Origin: Isosphaera pallida ATCC 43644
GTDB taxonomy: Bacteria; Planctomycetota; Planctomycetia; Isosphaerales; Isosphaeraceae
DNA length: 64,000 nucleotides
Reading direction: 5' to 3'
Assembly: GCF_000186345.1 (NCBI RefSeq)
Contig: NC_014962.1
Coordinates: 4,120,450-4,184,449, forward strand
Shown: positions 29,284 to 38,780 of the stretch, piece after piece
How the letters are laid out: every line of letters begins with the position of its first letter
How positions within the stretch are numbered: the stretch's first letter is position 1
The notes under the pieces: model-generated
Databases searched by the model: none
Told to the model about the DNA's origin: nothing
Seen by the model: only the letters and a program-made list of their open reading frames with translations
Program-made: the position numbers and the translations under genes

Positions 29284-32200
29284 TCAGTGAACTCGGAAGA
29301 GGGTCAAGCCGGGGGGATCGGGCACGAAGCCCAACGCCTTGAGCCAACCCTCAGCGATCGATTGGCGGACCGGAGCGCCGTTGAACCGTTCGACCCGCAG
29401 CCGGGCGTGGGCTCGGGAGTGGGACGTCGTGGGCAAGCCGGCGAACAGTTCCAGGGCGGCCCGGCATTCCGACTCCGAGGCCGAGGGGGGAGCGGTGAGG
29501 GTTTTGCCCTCCTGCTCGATCAACAACACTGGTCGGCCGCCTCGAAGCACCAACCAATGGCCGCGGTGACGCGCGAACGAGGCCCAAGCTCCCCCTTCAC
29601 GGGCCGCTAAGGGAAGGTCGAACGGCGCGCCGGTTCCATACAAGTTGGCGGGATCAACCGCGGCGATCAAAAACGGGGTGTCGTCGGGATCGGGACGATG
29701 GGCCGAAAGTTGGTTCCATGCCTGGGGATCGGCGAACTGAGGACCGGAAAGGCCCTCCACGAAATGTCCCCGACGCACCTCCCCGCGCCATTCCAGACGA
29801 TCCAACCGCGCGGCCAACTCTCGCCAGGGGGGAGCTTGAGGACACAGCGCGGCCAGTTCCCGAGTCAACACGCCATAGCGTGTCAGCAACGCCTCGATCC
29901 AGCGATCCCATCGGGACTCGGGGTCGCGTTGGGATGGCGTCTCGACCGTCAGGGCAAACCAACGGCCTTCGGTTCGCCCCCGTAGACGTCTGCGCGTCTC
30001 CGCGCCGATCCGCCACCCTCCTCGACGCGCGCCTCCTCTCCAGACGCTTTGGGAGTCTGCGAGTGACGGCGTGGGCAGGTCCCCTTCCTCCAGTGGTTCG
30101 AGGCGGTCGTTGGAGACCATCCCCCGCGCGGCTAGGTCGCGCAACGCTCTTCGAACCCGCGACGGTTCCCGACCCAACAACAAGGCTAAATCGTCCACAA
30201 ACGAGGCTCCGCGACCTTTCAGCGTCTCCCAAACCTCGTTGGCAACGGGATCGGCCCCAGCAGGATTGGCTGGATCATCTGCGGCATGGTGGGCGTCCGC
30301 CTCGTTCAACATCCCGAGAAACTCCTGATCCACGAGCGCCACGAGCGCGTTGTTCAATCCCGGACCATCCCGAACGTCGGCTTGGGGACGGGCGCGCCAT
30401 CGCCAACCCCAAGAAGCGAGCCGGTCCCCCAGCCAATCGGCCCGGAACCCGGCGATCCGCCCTGGCAACAAGCAAGTCTTCCAGGTGGGCCAGTCGGCGT
30501 GAACCCCCTGAAGCATGACCAGAACCCGATCCAGCGGGTCATGCTCCGGGTCGTCTCTTAGCGAAGAGGGGTCGGCGAAGCTCATCGTCAAACGGGTCGC
30601 AGGGTGGACGAATTGCCGACGCGCTATGAAGTCGGCGAAGACCTCGGGAGCCACCGCCACCGCCTCCCGTCGCTTGAGTGCCAACGTGACTCGGCGGATC
30701 GCCTCCAGGTTGGCGGGGTCGGCGAAACGGGGGTTGGTCGGGTGGGAAGCGTCGTCGCTCGGCACCTCACGGAGCTTGACTAAACGTCCCTCCCGCGCGA
30801 AACGCTCCAGCAGGTCAGTTGCTTCGGCGGCGTCCAGCGGGTAGCGGGCCACCAAGTCGTCCAGACCAACCAACGAACGGGTTCGCAGGTGCCTCAACAG
30901 AATCGTCTCCCGCGCCGTCTCGGCCCGTCGAGCGTCGTCATCGCCGTTACCATCACCGACGCGGCCGGCCTGGAAGGCGGCGTGATACAACGGCCAATCC
31001 TCGGCGGCAATCCAAGCGTCCCCGGCGCGGAGGGGAAACCGGACGGCGCGTCCTTGGGCTTCCAGGTCGGCGAGGTGGGCGGCCATCGCGCCGACGAGTT
31101 CGTGGGGCAACAGGTCGCCCATGCGTTGCAAACGTTGGGCGGTCTCCTCAATCACCCGGGGCGGTTGTCCACCGTCGCGCAGACGGTCCTCGACCCGCTG
31201 GGCGGCCAGATCGTCGATCAGTTCTAACGTGATCGGATCAAGGTCGCCCGAACGGGTTTGGGCGGCCCGCTCGAAGCGATCCGCCGAGTTCCGACCACGA
31301 CGCCCGCCCCCGCGACGATGGCCAACCGGCTGATCCCACTCGTATAAAAATGTTGATTGAAACTGATGGATCAGTCCCGAGGCAAATGGCGAGGGGCGGC
31401 CCGAGACGCTGCGATGGGTCGCCAACCGAACTCGGCCGGCTTGGAGGTCGTCGAGCAGTTGGGTGAGGCCGGGAAGGTCCAGGTCTTCCTCAAGGCATTG
31501 CCGATGGGTTTCCAGAACGATGGGGAAGTCCGGAAACCCCCGCGCCACCTGGAGTAGATCCTTAGCGCGTAGGCGTTGCAACCAAAGCGGCGAGCGTCGT
31601 CCGGGATGAGGACGGGGCATCAGCAAGGCGCGGCCGGCGTTCTGGCGGAACCTCATGCCGAACAACGGGCTCTCGGCGAGTTCGTCCAGCAGACGTTGAC
31701 GGGCTTCGGCGGCGGTCAGGCGCGTGAGCAGATCCAACGGCGGTTGATCCGTGCCGGGCAGACGAATCAACACACCGTCGTCGCCGTGAAGCGAGGCGGC
31801 TTCGATCCCCAAACGCTCGCGGATCAGGCTGATTAGAACCAAACGCAGAGCATGGTGGATTGCGCTTCCCCAGGGGGAAAGGACCGCCAAGCCAGTTTCG
31901 CCGGTGGGGTCGAGAAACGCTTCGATGAGGATGGTTTGATCGTCAGGGGCGACTCCGGCCTGTTGGACCTGACGGCGCACGTAGCGCAGCAAGGCCCAGG
32001 CGGCGTGGGATTCCAAATCATGGTCGCGTCGCAGAATCTCCAAGGCGTGGGCCTCCTCAGGCGAGCCGGGACGAACCCCGGCCAGCCAGCGGGTGATGCG
32101 CCCCACCTCGGCCCCGAGTTCCCGACTGCGCCCGCTTCCTTCGCCCCTCCAGAACGGCACGAAGGCCGCTTGACCGCTCGCCGGCGCGACGACGACCCCG

Positions 32201-34011
32201 TGAGGCTCAATCGCCTCGATCCGCCAGGTCGAGGTCCCCAGGCTGAAGGTTTCGCCGACCCGACGCTCCAACACAAACTCCTCGTCCAACTCGCCTAACC
32301 GGGGACCATTCCCGCCCAGACGCACCGGATATTGGCCGGTCTCGGGAATCGCCCCGCCGTTCACAATCGCCAACCGCGCCGAGCCGGGAAGCGGATGCAG
32401 ACGATTGTGGATGCGATCCCACACCACCCGGGCGCGAAAATCCCGCAGCGCCGCCACGTCGAATCGACCTGTGACCAGATTCAAGGCCGATTCAAAGGCG
32501 GCTTCGGACAACGCCACGTAAGGGTCAGCCCGTCGCACCAGATCGTACACCGCGCGAACCTCAATGGGACCGCCCGCGACAATCGCCACGATTTGTTGCG
32601 CCAACACATCCAGACAATTGCGGGGCGGGCGGGTTGGCTCGACTTGACCCTCCTTCATGAGCTTGACCAAGGCGGCGGCCTCCAGCAGGTCGCCTCGGGT
32701 CTTGGCGATGAGTTTGCCCTTGGAACTGGCCCCTACGACGTGGCCGGCCCGACCCACCCTCTGCAACGCGCGGGAGACCCGACCAGGTGATTCGATTTGA
32801 CACACCAAGTCGATCGCCCCCATGTCGATGCCCAACTCGAGCGAGGCCGTTGCCGCCACCGCCTTGAGACGACCGGCCTTGAGCTCCTCCTCGGTGGCCC
32901 GCCGTTGCTCCAAGCTGAGGCTGCCGTGGTGGGCACGAACCAAGAGCGATGCGGAGTTCCAGGATGCCCCCGCCTCTCGTGATTTGGTTGAGGCGTCTTG
33001 GTCCTGGTGTCGCTCGTTGAGCCGGGCGGCCAGGCGTTCGACCACCCGGCGGTTGTTAGCGAAGATCAGTGTGGAGCGATGTTGGTCAATCCATTCGAGT
33101 AAACGTCGCTCCAACGATGGCCAGATCGAACGCTCGGCGAGCGACTCGCCCCGACGGGAACCGTGGGCGCGTGGTACGTCGCCACGGGATTTGGCGGCAG
33201 TCCGCTCGGAGGGCAGGATCACCTCCAGGTCGAGTTGGCGGCGCTGGCCGGCGTCCACGATGGCGACGGGTCGCGGAACCAGGCGAGTCGGATTGGTTGG
33301 GTCGGTGGTGTGACCGCCCAGGAATCGCGCGGCGGTCTCCAGCGGTCGAACCGTCGCCGACAACCCAATCCGCACGAAGGGACCAGCGCGAAGCGCCTCC
33401 AAACGTTCCAGCAGAAGCGCGAGGAAGACGCCACGCTTGTCGTTCAGAAGCGCGTGAATCTCATCGACGATGACGTATTCGACGGTCCTGAGTCCCTCGC
33501 GGGCCTTCGAGGTCAGAAGGATGTTCAACGACTCAGGCGTGGTGACGAGCAGATCAGGGGGCTTGATTCGCATGCGGCGGCGCGCGTCGGGTGGGGTGTC
33601 GCCGCTTCGGACGCCCAGGGTCAGGCGGGGAAGCGGCGTCCCTTGTTCTTCGGCCACCGCGAGGATGCCGTCGAGCGGGGCCTCCAGGTTGCGGGCCACG
33701 TCGGCGTTGAGCGCCTTGAGGGGCGAGATGTAAAGGATCCGCGTCCCTGAACCCGCGGCGGGATGTCTCCAAAGATGATCGAGTGCCGCGAGGAAGGCGG
33801 CCAGAGTCTTGCCCGAGCCGGTGGGCGCGACGATCAAGGCGTGACGCCCCGCCCGAATCACGGGCCAGCCCAGACGTTGAGGAGGCGTGACCTCGGCAAA
33901 ACAGCGTTGGAACCAGATCCGCACCGGCGGTAGGAAGGCGTCAAGGGGATCGTCCGCCTCGGTGGTTGCGATGGTGGGGGGCTCTGGTACGATCCAAGAG
34001 CAAGTTGCCAT
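29284..34011 (-). CDS. lhr: Lhr-type large superfamily 2 DNA helicase
   Basis: 1575 aa, close to the full-length Lhr of Escherichia coli (about 1540 aa). The Walker A motif APTGSGKT is at residues 62-69, followed by TPESLNILLTSK, the DEIH box (VIVDEIHALLNDKRG), SATVRP, the helicase C segment TASLELGIDMGAIDLV and the arginine-finger block RVGRAGH. The winged-helix and Lhr-specific domains follow, with a long C-terminal half that is absent from Lhr-core proteins. It is an ATP-driven 3'-5' translocase in DNA repair. ATG 34011 was chosen because homology starts near residue 22. The frame stays open to 34539 with Ser/Pro-rich sequence that overlaps the divergent epimerase gene, so that part is unlikely to be coding. 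Confidence 0.9.
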   Translation of the reverse strand: MATCSWIVPEPPTIATTEADDPLDAFLPPVRIWFQRCFAEVTPPQRLGWPVIRAGRHALIVAPTGSGKTLAAFLAALDHLWRHPAAGSGTRILYISPLKALNADVARNLEAPLDGILAVAEEQGTPLPRLTLGVRSGDTPPDARRRMRIKPPDLLVTTPESLNILLTSKAREGLRTVEYVIVDEIHALLNDKRGVFLALLLERLEALRAGPFVRIGLSATVRPLETAARFLGGHTTDPTNPTRLVPRPVAIVDAGQRRQLDLEVILPSERTAAKSRGDVPRAHGSRRGESLAERSIWPSLERRLLEWIDQHRSTLIFANNRRVVERLAARLNERHQDQDASTKSREAGASWNSASLLVRAHHGSLSLEQRRATEEELKAGRLKAVAATASLELGIDMGAIDLVCQIESPGRVSRALQRVGRAGHVVGASSKGKLIAKTRGDLLEAAALVKLMKEGQVEPTRPPRNCLDVLAQQIVAIVAGGPIEVRAVYDLVRRADPYVALSEAAFESALNLVTGRFDVAALRDFRARVVWDRIHNRLHPLPGSARLAIVNGGAIPETGQYPVRLGGNGPRLGELDEEFVLERRVGETFSLGTSTWRIEAIEPHGVVVAPASGQAAFVPFWRGEGSGRSRELGAEVGRITRWLAGVRPGSPEEAHALEILRRDHDLESHAAWALLRYVRRQVQQAGVAPDDQTILIEAFLDPTGETGLAVLSPWGSAIHHALRLVLISLIRERLGIEAASLHGDDGVLIRLPGTDQPPLDLLTRLTAAEARQRLLDELAESPLFGMRFRQNAGRALLMPRPHPGRRSPLWLQRLRAKDLLQVARGFPDFPIVLETHRQCLEEDLDLPGLTQLLDDLQAGRVRLATHRSVSGRPSPFASGLIHQFQSTFLYEWDQPVGHRRGGGRRGRNSADRFERAAQTRSGDLDPITLELIDDLAAQRVEDRLRDGGQPPRVIEETAQRLQRMGDLLPHELVGAMAAHLADLEAQGRAVRFPLRAGDAWIAAEDWPLYHAAFQAGRVGDGNGDDDARRAETARETILLRHLRTRSLVGLDDLVARYPLDAAEATDLLERFAREGRLVKLREVPSDDASHPTNPRFADPANLEAIRRVTLALKRREAVAVAPEVFADFIARRQFVHPATRLTMSFADPSSLRDDPEHDPLDRVLVMLQGVHADWPTWKTCLLPGRIAGFRADWLGDRLASWGWRWRARPQADVRDGPGLNNALVALVDQEFLGMLNEADAHHAADDPANPAGADPVANEVWETLKGRGASFVDDLALLLGREPSRVRRALRDLAARGMVSNDRLEPLEEGDLPTPSLADSQSVWRGGARRGGWRIGAETRRRLRGRTEGRWFALTVETPSQRDPESRWDRWIEALLTRYGVLTRELAALCPQAPPWRELAARLDRLEWRGEVRRGHFVEGLSGPQFADPQAWNQLSAHRPDPDDTPFLIAAVDPANLYGTGAPFDLPLAAREGGAWASFARHRGHWLVLRGGRPVLLIEQEGKTLTAPPSASESECRAALELFAGLPTTSHSRAHARLRVERFNGAPVRQSIAEGWLKALGFVPDPPGLTLFRVH

Positions 34012-34225
34012 CTTCGACTTCGAAACGGCTGGACCCCCGCCTCCCGCAGCGCGTGTTGGCGCGGGCGGCAGAGAAGAAGGCGCGACCGGCTGTGTTGCGA
34101 TTGGGTCGTTTGACCAGGGCGACGGCTGGACAACCGGAACGGTAACCGGTGAAGACACGCTTGACGAGGGCGACTCCGGGTTGGGTTGAGCGGACGACGA
34201 GCGACGACGCGAAGGGGAACGAGCC

Positions 34226-35221
34226 ATGACGGGGTCCATCCTGATGACGGGGGGCGCGGGCTGCATCGGTTCATGGGTCGCCAAGCTGCTGTTGGAAGAC
34301 GATCGCCCGGTGACGATCCTCGACCTGAAACCCGACACCCGCCGCTTAAGTTGGATCGTGGACGATCCCAAGATCATCTCCAAGGTGAAATTTGTCCAGG
34401 GCGACGTGGCAGACGTGGAGACTGTCATCGCGGCCGCCGAGGGGTGCGGAGCCGAAGCGATTCTCCACTTGGCCGGGTTGCAAGTGCCGGTCTGTCGCGC
34501 CGATCCGTTGATGGGCGCGCGGGTCAACGTGCTGGGCACCCTCGCGGTTTTCGAGGCGGCGCGACGCTCGCAAGGCCGGATCGGCCGGGTGGTTTACGCA
34601 AGTTCAGCAGCGGTCCACGGTATCGATCCCGACGGCCTGGCGGAACGAGGGAACCAGAGCGAACTCGGCCCGGTAGCCGACGATGCCCGTTTGACCCCGA
34701 CGACCCACTATGGCGCGTTCAAGGTCTGCAACGAGTTGAACGCGCGGGTCTACTGGTTGGAACATCGTCTGACGAGCATCGGTTTGCGTCCCTGGACGGT
34801 GTACGGGGTGGGCCGCGACTTCGGCCTGACCAGTGAACCGACCTCCGCGATCCTGGCCGCGGCGGCAGGCCGTCCGTTCGCCATTTCCTATGGAGGATTG
34901 CAAGACCTTCAATACGTCCGCGACGTGGCGGCCGCCTTCCTGGCGGCGGTCGATCGTCCGTTTCAAGGAGCCGAGGCGTTCAACGTGCGGGGCGAAGTCG
35001 TACCGATCGAGCGGTTCGTCGCCACCCTGGAGGAGGTGGTTCCCGAGGCGAAAGGCACGATCACGCACGGGGTCGCCCCCTTGCCAATCGCGCCCGATCT
35101 GGACGCCTCGGGACTTGCCCGCGCCCTTGGTCCCCTGCCCCGAACCTCGCTGGCCGAGGGCATCCGCGCCACCTACGAACGGTTTCAGCGGCTGCTGGCC
35201 GAGGGCCGGATTTCGGCGTGA
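34226..35221 (+). CDS. NAD-dependent epimerase/dehydratase (extended SDR)
   Basis: 331 aa from ATG 34226, with AAGGGG upstream. The N-terminal Rossmann motif is MTGGAGCIGSWVAKLLL (GxxGxxG), then Asp in ILDLKPDT for the ribose hydroxyls, HLAGLQVPV, the catalytic Ser/Thr segment YASSAAVHG and the YxxxK motif THYGAFK. The C-terminal half (EAFNVRGEVVPIERF) fits sugar-nucleotide-modifying members. The substrate cannot be read from the sequence. It is divergent from lhr, about 215 bp apart, and converges with the Nif3-like gene. No sugar-nucleotide cluster surrounds it, so a role in cell-surface glycans is only possible. Confidence 0.85.
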   Translation: MTGSILMTGGAGCIGSWVAKLLLEDDRPVTILDLKPDTRRLSWIVDDPKIISKVKFVQGDVADVETVIAAAEGCGAEAILHLAGLQVPVCRADPLMGARVNVLGTLAVFEAARRSQGRIGRVVYASSAAVHGIDPDGLAERGNQSELGPVADDARLTPTTHYGAFKVCNELNARVYWLEHRLTSIGLRPWTVYGVGRDFGLTSEPTSAILAAAAGRPFAISYGGLQDLQYVRDVAAAFLAAVDRPFQGAEAFNVRGEVVPIERFVATLEEVVPEAKGTITHGVAPLPIAPDLDASGLARALGPLPRTSLAEGIRATYERFQRLLAEGRISA

Positions 35222-35224
35222 GCA

Positions 35225-35246
35225 CCGATAGCCCCAGGGGGATCGG
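35225..35246. terminator. Bidirectional hairpin between convergent genes
   Basis: CCGAT (35225-35229) pairs with ATCGG (35242-35246), with an inner CCC/GGG stem, in the 37-bp gap between the epimerase and Nif3-like stop codons. There is no T-run on either strand. Position between convergent genes is the main support. Confidence 0.4.
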
Positions 35247-35258
35247 CCCGCTAGGGCG

Positions 35259-36419
35259 TCACGCCGTCCTCGGCCGCGCCGCGACGCTTTGAAACGGATC
35301 GCGTTCGCGTCGCGCGGCGTGAACCCGAAGGGTTGGAAAGGCCTCGGACAAACGCGCGGCCAGGCGTTCGACGCCGGGGCGCTCAGTGGCATAATGGCCC
35401 GCGAGGATCAGGCCGATGCCTTCCTGGAACGCTTCCAGCCCGCGATGGAACCGCGCCTCGCCGGTCAATAGCGCGTCGGCCCCAGCGCGTCGGGCGTCGC
35501 CCAGGACATCGTCCCCCGCACCGCACATGATCGCCAAAGTTCGCGCGGGTCGCGTTGGATCGCCCGCCAGTTCGACCTTGGGAAGTCCTAAAACCCGCGC
35601 GACATGGGCGGCCAGGGATTCCAGGGTGTGGGATTCGTCCAGTGTACCGATTCGCCCCACACCGGGACCGCGGCCCGGCGTGTGGAGCTTCACCAAGTCA
35701 TAAGCTGGCTCCTCATATGAGTGGGCCTGAATCACGGCACGCACCACCTCATCCACCCGTTCGGGCGGACAAACCATCTCCAGGCGAACCTCCTCGACGG
35801 TTTCGAGTCGCCCGGCCTGGCCGATGGTCGGGTTGGTGGCATCTCCTCCCAAGAACGTTCCCCGACCCCGGAGCTCAAACGAGCAAAAGGTGTAGTCACC
35901 AATCACCCCCGCGCCGGCCTGGGCCGCGGCGCGGCGTACTGGCTCTAGGTCAGACTCGGGAGTGAAGACGACCAGTTTGAATTGCTCGGTGGCGGCCGGA
36001 GGCCGCAATGGCCGCACGTCGTTCAAGCCCAAACGTTGCGCGAGTTCATCGTTGATCCCTCCCGGGCAGTTGTCAAAGGCGGTGTGGGGCGAGTACACCG
36101 CAACCCCCGCGCGGGCTAAGGTCCAGAGGAATCCGGTGTCGCCGCGGTCGGCCCGCAACCGTTTGATACCGCGGAACAAGATCGGGTGATGACTCACAAT
36201 GAGATCGATCTGATCGGCGATCGCCTCAGCGGCAGTTTGGGGAGTGACGGTCAAACAGGTCATCACACGAGTCACGGGCGCGTCGGGGTCGCCCATGAGC
36301 AGGCCGACGTTGTCCCAATCCTCGGCCAGCGAAAGCGGAGCGAACCGTTCCAGCCAGCAGGTCAGGTCGCGCACACGGAGCGGTTCGCTCGTGGGTTCGG
36401 CGATCGTGTTGGTCGTCAT
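35259..36419 (-). CDS. Nif3-like dinuclear metal-centre protein
   Basis: 386 aa. Family signatures are DWDNVGLLMGDP near residue 37, the metal ligands in VSHHPILFRGIKRL, HTAFDNCPGGINDELAQRLG, and close to the end GHYATERPGVE. The middle holds the PII-like inserted domain seen in longer members (EPVRRAAAQAGAGVIGDYTFCSF). The family forms toroidal hexamers with two metals per subunit. It has been linked to GTP cyclohydrolase I-like or phosphoesterase activities, but its role is not settled. It is the last gene of a minus-strand run, 46 bp behind the class IV aminotransferase gene. Confidence 0.9.
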   Translation of the reverse strand: MTTNTIAEPTSEPLRVRDLTCWLERFAPLSLAEDWDNVGLLMGDPDAPVTRVMTCLTVTPQTAAEAIADQIDLIVSHHPILFRGIKRLRADRGDTGFLWTLARAGVAVYSPHTAFDNCPGGINDELAQRLGLNDVRPLRPPAATEQFKLVVFTPESDLEPVRRAAAQAGAGVIGDYTFCSFELRGRGTFLGGDATNPTIGQAGRLETVEEVRLEMVCPPERVDEVVRAVIQAHSYEEPAYDLVKLHTPGRGPGVGRIGTLDESHTLESLAAHVARVLGLPKVELAGDPTRPARTLAIMCGAGDDVLGDARRAGADALLTGEARFHRGLEAFQEGIGLILAGHYATERPGVERLAARLSEAFPTLRVHAARRERDPFQSVAARPRTA

Positions 36420-36465
36420 TGGTGGTCGCCTTGAGTTACGGGTCGTTGCTCAGTCCGTCCGTCCG

Positions 36466-37407
36466 TCAATCAATCTCTCCGTTAATCGACTGGTTGGACA
36501 ACGATTCACGGATCGCCTGAGCCAGCGCGCTGGCAACCGGGCCGGGACGCTCGCCTTGAGGTGCTCGCCAGCGTCCCAGAATCGCGGCCACTGGCATCAG
36601 TCCGCGCGCGGCGTTGGTCAGGAAGAGTTCATCAACGCAAGCGAGTTCGGTGGTCGGATCCAGCCCAGCGCACTCCTCGATCTTCCAGAGTCTCCCGGCG
36701 ACCTCCAAGACCAGACCGCGCATCACGCCGGGCAGGATTGGGCGGTCGGTTGCGGTGGTGAAGAGGGTTTGGCCCCGGACCCAAAACAGATTGGACCGCG
36801 ACGCCTCCAACCAAAGCCCATCCGTGTCGGCAACGATTACCTCGTCGCTCCCTGGAGCGCGATGTTCGAAGACCCAGCGTCGGGTCCAATAGTTGAGGGT
36901 CTTGAACCTGGCGAGGGGATCGACGCGGCCCAGGCTGACGGCCGAGATGTCCAGGATCAGACCCGGACGGGTCATCCAGGCATCTTGGTCGTGGGGACTC
37001 AGGCCGAACGGGTCAGGGTCCAGCCATTGTCGCAGGGTGGCCCAGACCAGACAGGAACCGGGACGATCCCCCCCACCGGAAACGTTAACCCGGAGCGCTG
37101 CGTCGGCCTGAGGGGAGACCTGCGGACTTCGGCAGGCGTGGACGAGTTGGATCAGGTCAGCGGCGCTCGGCAGGTCGGCGGGATCGAGCGGAAGGCCCAG
37201 ACGTTGGGCTGAATCGAGCAAACGCCGGCGATGACGCGCCCAAAGCCGCGGTTCTCCCCGCCAGGTGCGGACGGTCTCGAACAGACCCAACCCGTGTTCC
37301 AATGTGCGGTCCTCAATTGGGAGCGCGAGGGCCGATTCATAGCGGATTCGCCCTGCGCGCCAAATGGGGTGGGGAGCGGGACGGTCTTGAATTAGGGAGG
37401 CAGTCAC
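36466..37407 (-). CDS. Class IV aminotransferase (4-amino-4-deoxychorismate lyase or branched-chain type)
   Basis: 313 aa. The fold-type IV PLP pattern is visible: EHGLGLFETVRTWRG near the N-terminus, the candidate Schiff-base Lys in ARFKTLNYWTRR, EVIVADTDGLWLEASRSNLFWV, and ILPGVMRGLVLE. The family includes PabC (folate synthesis), branched-chain and D-amino-acid transaminases; I cannot separate these by motif. Its start overlaps the stop of the upstream secreted-protein gene by four bases (37404-37407), implying translational coupling. A folate role would fit the cyclo-ligase elsewhere in the window, but that is a weak argument. Confidence 0.82.
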   Translation of the reverse strand: MTASLIQDRPAPHPIWRAGRIRYESALALPIEDRTLEHGLGLFETVRTWRGEPRLWARHRRRLLDSAQRLGLPLDPADLPSAADLIQLVHACRSPQVSPQADAALRVNVSGGGDRPGSCLVWATLRQWLDPDPFGLSPHDQDAWMTRPGLILDISAVSLGRVDPLARFKTLNYWTRRWVFEHRAPGSDEVIVADTDGLWLEASRSNLFWVRGQTLFTTATDRPILPGVMRGLVLEVAGRLWKIEECAGLDPTTELACVDELFLTNAARGLMPVAAILGRWRAPQGERPGPVASALAQAIRESLSNQSINGEID

Positions 37408-38732
37408 GGCAAAGGGATGTCCTCGAACTCGAACTCCAGGGGGATGCGGGTCAGTTTCACCGGGGTCTCATACAGAAGGCGGTAGTCGGATGGCTTGCCG
37501 GGGATATCCACGAACAGATATTCAAAACCGACTCGATTCCCACCGGTTTGGGTGGGTGAAAAGCCGCCGTTGAGCTCGATCCGCGAGCCGTCGGCGCGCT
37601 CCAGGGCAATCATGTTGCTGAACATCCCTTGACGGAAGCTCTCCAACACGGTGCCGGTCTGGTTGTACTCGACCAGCATTTCGACCTTCCAGACGAATTC
37701 CTCGACGCGCAACGAGTTGAGCGTCACCGTCACGCCGCGATCGCTTTGGCGTTGATTGGGTTGGGAGGCGTCGGGGAAACGGAACACGCGGCGGACCGAG
37801 GGGACCGTGACCTCGCCTCGAACAGCCAGCCGTTTGATGGTTTGAGCGTCGCGGAACGGCGGTTCGAGATCCAAGTTGACTTCGATGATCGGATTCTCTG
37901 GCCTCAGCATCGTTTCGAGGACTTCCCCCTCGACGCGGGGGCGAATTGGTCGATCCTGATCGTCCACGATGGTCAGGTCGCTCATGGGCAACCGCAACAG
38001 CATCGGACGCAACCGCGGTTCCCAGGCGATCTCCAGCAGCAGACTGGCGGTCTGCACGCCATCGCGGAAGTTGTCCACCGCGCCGTATTGCACTAGTTCG
38101 ACCCGGAAGGGACCGGGATAACGCACCAGGGCGCGGGAGAGCTCCGCGTTGGGGTTGGGTGAGATGACCATGCCGGGATTCAGCGCGATCGTGCCGTCGG
38201 CGGAATAGAACGAAGGAACAATCCCGACACGTGCGCACACCTCATCAAGCGCTTTGAGGAATGGCTGGTCGATCAAGGCCAAATTCAGGGTCGGGTTGGC
38301 GTCATCGTCGCGGCGGTCGGTGATGAGGTTGCCGGTTTGGCGTTGGAGCTCGCGCAGCGCCTCGGAGAGGCGAAACGACCCTTCAAGAGTCACTCGGGAG
38401 CCTTTGAGCGCGACCGCGTCGGCCGCCTCACGCAGCGTGTTGCGAATTTGGACCAGCGGCGAATCGACCGGTTCTCCCTCTTGGTCGGCGGGCAGGTATT
38501 CCAGAACGCGGGGACCGAGTTTGAGCAGCGCTTCACGCGCGCGGGCGACCACCTGAGGGTCGGGATCGCCCAGACGCTCGACGAGTTGAGCGACCCGATC
38601 CTTGAGCGTCTCGTCGGCTTGTCCCCGGGCGTTGGTCGGCATCAACCCGAGCATCCCGCAGGCCATCCAAAAACTTATCATTACATAAAAAACACGACAA
38701 CATCGCAGACCACTATCCGATTGGAACAGCAT
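37404..38732 (-). CDS. Exported protein of unknown function
   Basis: 442 aa with an N-terminal hydrophobic signal region (about residues 15-38, ending near TNARGQA). The first mature part is a helical, HEAT-like stretch (DRVAQLVERLGDPDPQVVARAREALLKLG). The remainder is beta-rich (FRVELVQYGAVDNFRDGV; VNLDLEPPFRDAQTIKRLAV). The middle has SGxLxEALRxLQxQTGN-type wording reminiscent of secretin/TonB N-terminal or STN domains (FRLSEALRELQRQTGNLI), a resemblance only. ATG 38732 has GGGAGG upstream at a good distance. It heads the operon with the aminotransferase and Nif3-like genes. I do not recognise the whole protein. Confidence 0.75.
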   Translation of the reverse strand: MLFQSDSGLRCCRVFYVMISFWMACGMLGLMPTNARGQADETLKDRVAQLVERLGDPDPQVVARAREALLKLGPRVLEYLPADQEGEPVDSPLVQIRNTLREAADAVALKGSRVTLEGSFRLSEALRELQRQTGNLITDRRDDDANPTLNLALIDQPFLKALDEVCARVGIVPSFYSADGTIALNPGMVISPNPNAELSRALVRYPGPFRVELVQYGAVDNFRDGVQTASLLLEIAWEPRLRPMLLRLPMSDLTIVDDQDRPIRPRVEGEVLETMLRPENPIIEVNLDLEPPFRDAQTIKRLAVRGEVTVPSVRRVFRFPDASQPNQRQSDRGVTVTLNSLRVEEFVWKVEMLVEYNQTGTVLESFRQGMFSNMIALERADGSRIELNGGFSPTQTGGNRVGFEYLFVDIPGKPSDYRLLYETPVKLTRIPLEFEFEDIPLP

Positions 38733-38780
38733 TGGCGAAGCCTCCCGAGCGACGAGGAGTTGAGTGGGGTTCGGTGGGGT

